Notes under the pieces: generated by a model | The model's input: the letters and a program-made list of their open reading frames with translations, nothing else | Told to the model about the DNA's origin: nothing | Databases searched by the model: none | Assembly: GCA_033064195.1 (NCBI GenBank) | Contig: JARBJD010000150.1 | Coordinates: 62,001 to 126,000 of the forward strand | Direction: 5' to 3' | DNA length: 64,000 nucleotides | Origin: Blattamonas nauphoetae | Lineage: Eukaryota; Preaxostyla; Oxymonadida | Shown here: positions 55,641-64,000 of the stretch, piece after piece | Layout: each line of letters opens with the position of its first letter | How positions within the stretch are numbered: the first letter of the stretch is position 1 | Made by a program: the position numbers and the translations under genes

Positions 55641-57060
55641 CCGCTCACAACTGAGAATTTCTTCTTGCAGAAAAGAGGAAGAATTGAAACAGAACGTCCA
55701 AAAAGCAAAAACATTGAGACATTGTGAGAACGACCATGAAAGGCGACGACGCGAAGGAAACAAAAGGGAAGGGGATGAAGACGACTAAGTTGAGGTTGAT
55801 GAGGACATCGAAGGAAAATATGAACAGGCAGAAAATGAGAAAGACGGAACACGAAGCGTGGGAGAGAATGAAAACGTTGAAGAAACCGAACCTGAACCAA
55901 CTGGCGAAATGGAAGAAGATGAAGAAAACGACAATACTGAAGACGAGTAGGAAGAGGCAGTTGAAGATGAGGGTGAACAAGACGATGGAGATGCCGATCC
56001 CAACCAACAGGTAATCGAGAACTCAGAACGCGAACGCAGAGATGATGAGGAACAGTATGAAGAAATGGACTAAGCTGCCGGATCTGAAGAGAATGCTGAT
56101 GCGAAGAAAACGAGAATGATGAAGCTGTCGAAAGCGAACAACTCGATGATGAAGATCCTGACGCTGCCTGTCCTGAAAATGAACAAGCTGAATCGAAACA
56201 TGAAGATATGCAGGAGAAAGATGTTGTAAAAGCTGAAGACGAGGACGATGACGAAGAAGGCAAAGTTAAATCGAAGAAATCAAAAGTGAAGTCAAAACGC
56301 ACTTGTTTGGTGCACCAGCGCAAAAAAAGAATCAAACGATATAGAAAACGAGATAGAAAAAACTGAACTAAACATTGAAGATGATGAGGATTTTGCAGAA
56401 GCGGCGGATGAACAAGAAGAATCCGATGATCAATTTGAAGACGATGAACAGGCGGAAGGGACAGAATTAGAAGCCGAAAAAGAAGAAAACAGCAAACACT
56501 CAGTCAACTCAAGGGAGAGTTTAAAATCAAGCAAATTGTCCCGGAGTTCGAAATAAAGTCGGTCGTCAAAACAATCAAGCTCCAAATTTCTGAAATCACA
56601 CTCTTCGGAAGAAAAAGAGGAAGTAGTGGAAGAAAAAAAATCTGAAGAACAAGATTGACAGGAGGAAGAGTTTGAAGACCAACTGGAATATGAAGGAGAG
56701 AAAGGAGACAACATCGATCCTCAGCCGGACAAAGAACCAGAGCATCAATCGGAAACTAAGGACAATGACGACGAAATTGTGAAAAAAAGAGCATTTTATG
56801 GAGACAGGAGCTGGAAAGGAAGGATCGGTGCGTGAAACAGACATCGAATCAAAGTCTGAAGCCGCAAAGAAAGAATCAGGTGAAAAAGACGAAAACGAAC
56901 AAGAAAACAACAAAGAAGTTGGGTTGAAGAAGATGACGAAGAAAAAGTGGAAGAAGGAGAAACGTCACCGAATCCGCATTTTAAGTACGAAGATGAAGAC
57001 ATGTCCGAGTGACTGCTATTCACCCCACATTCACGAACACCGTTCAAACAGGACTGAATT
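55641..57060 (+). pseudogene. Decayed acidic (Glu/Asp/Lys-rich) low-complexity gene region
   Basis: On the plus strand, purine-rich DNA encodes long Glu/Asp runs (EETEPEPTGEMEEDEENDNT, then GEQDDGDADPNQQ; later EDEQAEGTELEAEKEENSKH). It is interrupted by several stops and frame changes without obvious splice sites. The minus-strand Ser/Leu/Phe-rich frames over the same span are shadows. It most likely derives from a highly acidic protein or the charged part of a larger one. It leads directly into the decayed receptor at 57070. Confidence 0.45.
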
Positions 57061-57069
57061 TGAATGTTG

Positions 57070-58480
57070 AAGTGGAATGGGAGCTTGCTTGAGCCGAAAC
57101 TGCACGTCGCCTCGGCTGATCTGAGTGGAGGCGAGATGGGGATGATTGTTGTGGACTCTACCTTTCTCGAGTTGAAGAACGTGAATGTGCACATCATCTC
57201 AGTCTTGCAGTCGTTTGTTCTGATTCATGGAACGAACTCTTAGATTGTGCTTCACGAAGGATTGTTTGCTGGGCCATCCACTGGAATGGCGATGAACGAA
57301 GATTCAGACAGTGTTTGCAGCTGGTCGTCGAGAGCTCTCCAACTCATCAACTGCGACCCGCACATCACGAACACTCGGTTGTTCCAGCTGAATCAAGGAG
57401 CGATCAACGTGAAGAATGGTTCTTTTGAAATCCGAACATCGTCGTTCGATTCGAACTGTGCCACGTCTTCCTCGTTTCCGTCTTCTCGTCGCAACATGCA
57501 CTGCTCGAACGAAGGGATTGTCACGATTGGGAGTCTGAGTGGAAGAGATGGGTCGAACGGATTGCCGCTGTTGGCGTCGAAGGAAGGGTGTGTGATGAAG
57601 GGGGATGCAGCCCACCCCGACTCGTCTCTGTTCGTTCCTCAGCTGGACAAGGAACAGTCAAAGAGTGTGGTTGACACAGCCACTCAACAGTACAAAGTGA
57701 GCATCGTTGGATCTCGACTGATTCCGTGTGGGTTGTTCTTGGAAGTGTTTGAACACGAATCGGAAAGCAATGCGGATGGCAAGTCAGTTGAATTCAATCT
57801 GAACGACACTTCGTCTGAGACTGAAGTGACATTTATCATCGAACAAGAAGAGATCGCCGCATTGGATCAGAAACACGAACTCCGATGCCGACTGAAGTTT
57901 GGTCAGAATCTGCGAACGACAGACTGGTTCACATTCTCGGCTGCCCACATCGACGATCCTGAGCCAACGAAACCAAAATTCAGCCAAACTCCGCTCGGAA
58001 AGGCACTTTCATGGATCCTTCCAGTTGTCGGCAGTGTTGTGCTGCTGCTCATCCTCCTCCTCATCATCTTGCTCGTGTGGCGACGAAAGATAGAGGAATG
58101 CATTGAAGTCACTCAGAACGAACCAGATTGTCTGTCAGGTTTGATTGGTTCAGGACAGATCGTGGCTGATGAAGGGATTCTCGATGGAAGGATTTCCAGA
58201 TGAGCAAGAAAATCGAGAAGAGAAAGAGGAAGAAATAGAAAACGAGGTGATGGAGAGGCCACACAAAAGGAAGAGGAGAAAGAAGAGGAGAAAGAAAAAG
58301 AACAACCGCTCAACAAACATCACGTCAAGAACGCTTCCGTCAGCAGCCCCCGTCCATTTGCTCCTTCACGTTGTACTCTCTCGTCCACAAACACAGCCCC
58401 GTTCATCTCAACCGCGTGTACTTCGACGAACGGGTTGTGATCGAGAAAAGGAAACAACAGTGGCAGAAGGCGACGTCGAA
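57070..58480 (+). pseudogene. Decayed paralogue of the giant beta-helix/pseudokinase receptor
   Basis: Corresponds to the C-terminal third of the receptor at 18756-25793. KVSIVGSRLIPCGLFLEVFE matches EISLVGSMLVPCDLKFEVFY there. The ELRCRLKFGQNLRTTDWFTF block and a TM helix (ILPVVGSVVLLLILLLIILL with a following VWRRK) also occur in the same order. An in-frame TAG near 57243 interrupts the extracellular part. The cytosolic part after 58200 shifts frame into Lys/Arg/Glu-rich sequence with only a weak echo of the kinase-like region. No signal peptide or long beta-helix region is present. I judge it a truncated pseudogene. Confidence 0.7.
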
Positions 58481-59359
58481 AGGGATGGACCGGAACACCT
58501 TTTTTCCGGCTGAATCAATCGTTTTAAGAGCCGTGAATGACGTTTTCATCGCCTCAGAGTCAGATTTCTTCCTTCGTGGGTGAGATCAACACTGATTTCA
58601 CGTTAATGCAACAATTTCAAAAAATTTGAGTTCACCAACACCTTCTTTGTTTTTCACGTCACTTACTTTCTTTTTAGTTGTTCTCTAGTGAAAAATTAGG
58701 ACAGAAAAGTCAGATCTGCGTGTAGACCTGGAGATCTGCGCCTAGACCGATCTGCAGATCTGCGTCTAGACTTTTTCGGATCTGAGTCTAGACCTACCCC
58801 CTCGCAACATTCGCTGTGTGGATCGTCTCCTGCGTCGAACTCTTCTTCATTTTCGTCGCAACTGAAACCATCGCCTTTCGCTTCTCCTAAAAACGAGAGC
58901 GTAAATTCGATATCACTGAGCGTGGCGTCTGGTGCCGGATCGCCTCTTTCGTCGCCACACGCTCGACTGGAAGTGCCGTCGTTCTGCCCGCGAAAGATCC
59001 AGGTGGACGGAAAGCAGAAAGGTGTGGGCAGCGGTGTGAATTCGGGGGGCTTTTGGGAAGGGAGTGGGGAAGGGTCGGGAAACAAGTGCTGCAGCTCCAC
59101 AATAATTGATTTGACGCTGTTTGTTGGGATGAGCTGGTTTCTTGGTTTGAGGTTGACGAAAAGGATCAATTCACGTCTTTTGTTTGACTTGTCGTTATTA
59201 TGATTGTCTTTTCTGCATTGCATTCTGTTCTGTCCTGGTCATTCGACATTTCTTGATTTCTGTTTGGACTCGTTTTCAAAAAGGGCAGAACAATCACACA
59301 ACAATGCGAATAATGAAGAGAGAACAGAAAGAGGAAAGTGTGAAATGGTGTGTTCTGTG
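58481..59359. other. Interval with degenerate short repeat and uncertain frames
   Basis: About 880 nt. It contains the GATCTG/TAGAC repeat at 58714-58795. Open frames exist on both strands (58696-59223 minus; about 58800-59203 plus), neither with a domain. The plus frame (SGAGSPLSSPHARLEVPSFC, IIDLTLFVGMSWFLGLRL) and the minus frame are equally plausible shadows of each other. The last ~90 nt are the conserved 3' flank of kinase copy D. Confidence 0.4.
58714..58795. repeat. Degenerate tandem repeat of GATCTGcGtcTAGAC
   Basis: Four imperfect copies of a 15-bp unit, consensus GATCTGCGTCTAGAC, with variable spacers of 2-10 nt. Variants are GCGTGTAGAC, GCGCCTAGAC, GCGTCTAGAC and GAGTCTAGAC after GATCT. 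The unit contains short palindromes (AGATCT and CTAG cores). It lies in non-coding or decayed sequence. No function is suggested. Confidence 0.7.
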
Positions 59360-61436
59360 TTATTCATCGATCGGGACAGGATTCATTCCTCCAACCATCT
59401 GCGGCGAGGACACAACTTCGGCTGACTGAATCTCAACTGCATCGTGTCCTCTCCACATGTACACAGCGAATCGGAAGGGAACTGGGATGTTCGTGAAGAA
59501 GACTGGCTGTGTCTCTCCATCTTGCGACAGTTTCAATGTTCGCTTTCCTTCTCGTCCATCTGCCTCCAACACCACACGCTGTCCCTCTCTTCCTCCCAAA
59601 CATGCTGATTGGCGGTTTGCCCTTTTGCTGTTCTGTTTGGCATCTCGACTATTTGGATACAAATCCCATCCTGCCCCTCCCGTCAGATAGGTAAAGGTAT
59701 CTGTGAGAGCTTTGTTGCTCAGATGTGACGAGATGATCCCAACAATGAAAGAGTCGTTCGGTCCTTTTCTGATTGTGAGTGACATCCGAGCCACTTCTGC
59801 CCCAAACTCGAACGACACAAGCGAAACACCATCACCCCTTCCTTTCGTGAAGAGATTTCCAGACACTTTCCATCTTCTTTGTTTGAATAGTTCGATCACT
59901 ACTGCTCCAATTTGAGATCGTCCGACAGTTCCATGTCTTGCTGCAGACGATGCGAGAGGTCCATTTGAACGGACTCCACTTGAATGAGGTGATGACTGAA
60001 GAGGAGGTTGGGTCTGGTTCGATTTCGATTCGGCCAATTCTCTTTCCAGACGAATTATCCTCTCTTGATCGAGCTTGCGGGCGTTCTTTTCCATCTCGAG
60101 TTCGTTCTTCAATTTCTTCATTTCCGAACGGAGTTCTATTTCAGCCTTCTTCAGTTTCTCCTTTTCCAAATGGAGTCCCTGTTCAGATGTAATCCATTTC
60201 TCTTCCTTGTCCAAGTGCTCCTTGTCTTCGACGTCTTTCAGTCTCCAAAGTGCTGACGGAGTGTTCACAAGGCAACGAAACACTCCAAATGAACACAACT
60301 GACGACTCGTCACTCGAGTCTCGGGGTTCTGAACAGAAAACAAGAAAAACACAAATAATGAAAAAAGAAAAAGGTGAGGAAAAAAACAAACTGGATCCAA
60401 CATTCGCATCAGAAGCGCACGTTCTTCTCCTCCACAATCTGACCCAATCTGAGAAACTCTGAACGACGAGATCTCTTGACCCAGTTTCAGGAGCGATTTG
60501 CTCTTGAAAGGCGGTTCTCCAAACAGAAGCCAGTGAAGAACAATCCCCAACGCCCACACATCCGATGAGCACGTCGCCCTTCCTGTTTCCGATTCCATTC
60601 GTTCCGGCGACACATACAGTTGAGACATCACCGAACGCGTGCTGCTCACATCGTCCGATTCCGCCGCCCCCAAATCACCTGAATGAAAATAGAACAAGAA
60701 ATATAAGCAACAGGTGAACGAATGGAAGAAAGTGCGAAGTAAGAAGCAATCAGAAAATAGAAGTTAAAAATAAATGGAGGAAAAAAAAGAAGTGAAAGGA
60801 GAGAGACAAACCAATTTGTAGTGTCCCCAAGGGAACAGAAGAATGTTCTCCATCTTCACATCTCCATGTGCTGTTGCCCCACTTGAGTCGTTGTGCATCA
60901 AGTTCAGCGCGGACGAAACATCCACCATCACTCGATAAACAACCTCAAATCACAAGAAACACAAACACAACAATAATCAATACATGAACAATATCCGACC
61001 CAAAAAACAACAAAATCAACAACAATCAGCAAGAAAACAACATTTCAAAAACAAACTTCGCGAGCAACAAGAACTCCACGCGATGTGTGGTCCCGAACGA
61101 TATCTGCAAGCGATTGTTCTCCAAGTTCCATCACAATCACTTTCATGTTCCCCATCAAGGTGAATTCTTTCAGTTTCACAATTCCTGGATGCGCAAACTG
61201 AAGAAGTCGATTAACTTCACGATCGATTCGTTCCTTGTCTTTTGCTGCCATGCATGGAATCATCTTTCCAGCATAATGTATTTGTGTCGAATTCTCAATC
61301 ATTTCCACAACACTTCCGAAGCTTCCAGAACTGATAGTTCGGACGAACGAATCTGAACAAACACAAAAACAATATTCCACTTTGGGTTGTGAAAATGGAA
61401 CACACATCCATCGGGTACTTCGAATACTTCCGTCAT
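59360..61436 (-). CDS. Non-RD protein kinase with coiled coil and SPRY-like domain, copy D (possible frameshift)
   Basis: Fourth near-complete member. Minus-strand exons are 61436-61406, 61352-61057, 60943-60812, 60678-60392 and 60328-59360. Kinase landmarks are SGSFGSVVEM, AGKMI, REVNRLLQF, DLGAAESDDVSS and SPERM. The coiled coil is long (EEKWITSEQGLHLEKEKLKK). The SPRY-like domain ends VVSSPQMVGGMNPVPIDE. Exon 3 is 132 nt here but 133 in copies A, B and C: the junction reads AAATTG|GTTTGTC, where B has AAATTGT|GTTTGTC. As drawn, this single missing base puts exon 4 out of frame just before DLG. Either the gene is newly inactivated, a nearby alternative splice is used, or the base is a sequence error. 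Everything else is intact. Confidence 0.7.
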
Positions 61437-61860
61437 ATCCACAGTTCAGTTGTATACTAAACAGTTGAAGCGAGGATCCCCCCATCAAGACAATAGAAAT
61501 CCGTCTGTGTGAAATCATGTGAGTACGCTCGATCCAAACAATGACTGAAGTATTCAGCCACTCACTCCCGACAAATGACCGAATCTGAGCAGAGTCGAAG
61601 TCCTTCTTTCCACTCTGAGCGCTTGCGACTCATTATCACACGTTTTTGGAATAGTCGGCAGGATTGATGAGGATCAGAGACCTTCGCCCTGGATCTTTAT
61701 CGACGGCCTTGCCGCTTCATGCACACTTGAAGATCCGCTTCCTATCAATTGATGATGAAAGCCCGAAACATTATCAGTTACTCCAGCGTGTCTCTGACGA
61801 TTATGATCACTTGAGCTCATTCCAAACGAGTGTGGAATGATTCACACCCTCTTCCCTCTC
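61437..61860. other. Upstream region of kinase copy D
   Basis: The first ~55 nt carry, in minus-strand orientation, the box shared with copy C (GGGGGGATCCTCG ... GTATACAAC ... ACTGTGGAT before the ATG). The remaining ~370 nt have no supported gene. Confidence 0.45.
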
Positions 61861-64000
61861 CTCATCGTTTTCCATTGATCAGTGTATTGGGAGGGAAGTG
61901 ATCCCCAACTTCACCTCACTGCGCCGATGCAGTTGAAGCAAAATATGGCTGAACGAACACAGAAACGGTATCCAGTCGCTTGTGATCGAGCTACAGAGCA
62001 TCATCCAACACAATATATTCTCTGAGAGGAATGAGGAGCAATCCAGATTCTTCGAGATTGTGACTGGAAGCGACCCGACAACCAACAGACAGCACCTGTC
62101 GAAGGGAGCGACGGAAGGACAAAAAAAGTGACAACAGAATGGTTGTTATACTTACTGACGCATTTCTTTCGTTGAATCGTCGAGCCCACTCCCACTGAAC
62201 TTGTCGTCGTACGCTCTGGTGTCACGGAACAGCCGTGAACTCATATTTTGTCACTATCTTCGAAACGGAAAGGCCGAAACAGTCGACGTGAAAGTTCGAA
62301 ACTCTGCGCGGATGGTAGCTGCCTTCATCGCACCATCGGAACTGTCGAGTGGGACAACACCATCTCCGCCTTGTTTGGTGGATTTGGCTGACGGGAGTGG
62401 ACTGCATCTGACGATATTGGTGGATTGAGGACATGGCCCGCCACAAGTGTCAAGATATCGAATCGAAAGGATTATCGATGGAATGACGCAGGAACCCACA
62501 CTGACATCAACAGGAACGGATGCACATGGCGTTGATCGCTGATACAATCAGCCGTGGTTCACTGGCTCGTGACTTGGTCTCGTGCCGAATCTCAGCTGTT
62601 ATCGGAACCATCAAACGGGAATGGAGATTGACCTCGCCCTGTGAGCGCCCGATTTGTTCCATCCATCCACACATTCGGCATTGCTCTCTCCTCCCTTCAC
62701 GAGACGAGGCAAACTGAATTGGAGTCCGCTCCCGTTCACAACTCAACGAAAATTATTACGTCTTTCATCAACATTCAACTACACTCGGGACCGTCGCACA
62801 AAGCAGTTCCCATCGGCAATCTCGTTTCATGCCTCTGATTCCTCGCTTATTCGCTTCGAAAACACATTCAGGTGGAAGGGGATCAGTTCCAACTCCAAAG
62901 GTCCTCGCGTTGTTTCATTTGGCGTGTTTCTCCAACAGACACGTTCGTTGTGCTGAGTGAACCCGAAAAGACGCGATTCTTCGCTTATCCGGCGGATCGG
63001 ATGAAGGTGAACGGGGAAGCAGGCATCGGCGGTCATGTTGCAGCTTTGGAAGTTGCCCAATTTGAGCAGAATGGCGAGCATACATCGTATTTTATGATGA
63101 TATCTCCAAATTTTGTCGTCCTCTTTGCGGAAGGGAGCAAAGGGGATGCGAAGTCGGGTCGGACGTGCCGAGTGACCAACTTCTGAAATATCATTGATTT
63201 GGGGAATATCGGGCGAATACAATCGATTAGTACCGATCACGCCGTATTTCACTGCCCATTCCGATTCAGTCCTCCATTTCCATGTGACCGAGACAGACTC
63301 TTCGTTGGCTTCTGTTTGGTGGCAACACAAACTCCACTGTCGCACGATGCTGTGAGCACGCATCCACCATCGTCAGCTTTCCGACAATCACTGGAACACA
63401 ATCTGGTTGTGCTTGGACTGCGTCCACCATGTCGAAAACAAGAAACTATGGGTGCAAACCAATTCACTCAAATTTCGACATTTCCGCTTTCGACATCGCT
63501 GATTGCGTTGAAAATGATACATCTCGGTGGGATTACTTCTCCGTTTGACGTTTCAATCCCAAATTGTGTGATGATTGCCTTCATCACGAAATGTCATCCC
63601 GAAACAGTGGAACTGGTGACCAACCAGAATCCATTCCCCTCCTCTCCCTCCCACGCTCTTCCTCTCCACCGTCCACCCCATCACTCCATCCGAACACCTC
63701 TCGAATCTGTGTTCCGCCTCTCCAAACATCATCTCGCTCCGATTCTCGCAGGCTCTTCTGACGGGATCCTCTCTTCAATTCCCATCACCCCCGATCTTTT
63801 CGCCTGTCTGGACTGGCATGTCTTGGCCACTCACGCTGCTCCCTCTCTCGCTCGTCGACTGGGGACACATCGTGTCGTGTTTGGATGGTGAACGGAACTT
63901 GGACGAAACACACCCAACCCACTCTCCGTGTTTCTGATGCACTGTGGAATCACGTTTCTCTGCTTCGACCATCCCTCGCTCGCCATGCACCCACAAACCT
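61861..64000 (+). pseudogene. Fragmented coding region, unassigned (weak CPSF-A-like ending)
   Basis: A series of plus-strand frames of 65-230 codons in alternating phases: 62201-62428 (VKVRNSARMVAAFIAPSELS), 62872-63186 (VNGEAGIGGHVAALEVAQFE, SYFMMISPNFVVLFAEGSKG) and 63199-63891. The last contains ILAGSSDGILSSIPITPDLF then WHVLATHAAPSLARRLGTH, loosely like the 'SSDG-x-i-g' C-terminal segment of CPSF160/SF3b130. Stops between pieces lack clear introns. I read it as a decayed gene or one too intron-rich to model, running off the right edge. Family assignment is weak. Confidence 0.3.

Noticed and set aside
58696-59223. 175-codon minus-strand frame as a gene
   Set aside because: It spans the short tandem repeat, has no domain, and an equally open frame exists on the plus strand.
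1-64000. TAA/TAG read as glutamine, as in some oxymonads
   Set aside because: Conserved families end at TAA where expected (RNF5-like, RING-H2, nitroreductase, receptor), and no in-frame TAA/TAG falls inside conserved domains of intact genes.
1-64000. tRNA, rRNA and other structured RNA genes
   Set aside because: Intergenic stretches were scanned by eye for tRNA A/B-box-like motifs and conserved rRNA words; nothing convincing was found. A covariance-model scan would be decisive.

Overview
The window looks like the nuclear genome of a microbial eukaryote. Gene density is high, most genes carry several very short GT-AG introns, and TAA and TGA end frames where homology ends, so the genetic code appears standard. 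Family content (mucolipin channel, RNF5-type E3 ligase, auxin-efflux-type carrier, DYRK kinase, MIT and RRM proteins, and very large beta-helix surface receptors with pseudokinase tails) fits a preaxostylan/oxymonad such as Blattamonas. That placement is an inference from family content, not a database match. No viral or virus-derived element and no rRNA or tRNA was recognised.

Layout. 1-12 kb holds conserved single-copy genes: a TRPML (mucolipin-like) channel entering from the left edge, a RING-H2 protein, an RNF5/RNF185-like ER E3 ligase, a seven-TM protein, an auxin-efflux-carrier-like transporter, and a CCCH zinc-finger protein on the minus strand. 12.4-29.8 kb is an accessory block. It holds copies A(-), B(+) and C(+) of a kinase/coiled-coil/SPRY-like family, a membrane-anchored RhoGEF with a near-identical inverted fragment downstream of copy C, and a 2345-residue beta-helix receptor with a C-terminal pseudokinase. 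29.8-53.8 kb returns to conserved genes: an RRM+SH3 protein, a kinase remnant, an MSP+RRM-like protein, a secreted protein, a membrane-anchored nitroreductase, a MIT-domain protein, a DYRK kinase, a giant CPSF160/DDB1-like protein and an aldo-keto reductase. 54-64 kb is mostly decayed material: a SPRY-only kinase fragment, acidic low-complexity sequence, a decayed receptor of the giant family, kinase copy D, and unassigned fragments to the right edge.

The most unusual features are three. First, exon joins reconstructed by hand from frame and homology repeatedly require introns of 26-39 nt. Second, a duplicating family of non-RD kinases is fused to a coiled coil and an SPRY-like domain, in four near-complete copies and two remnants. 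Third, the second intron of that family is conserved in sequence across all four copies while its other introns have drifted.

A working idea, an inference only, is that the non-RD kinase/SPRY proteins, the pseudokinase receptor and the membrane RhoGEF form lineage-specific surface sensing and signalling equipment. The surrounding genes serve endolysosomal ion flux, ER protein quality control, RNA processing and metabolism. Multi-exon genes are given as spans with exons listed in the evidence. All joins are manual and untested by transcripts.
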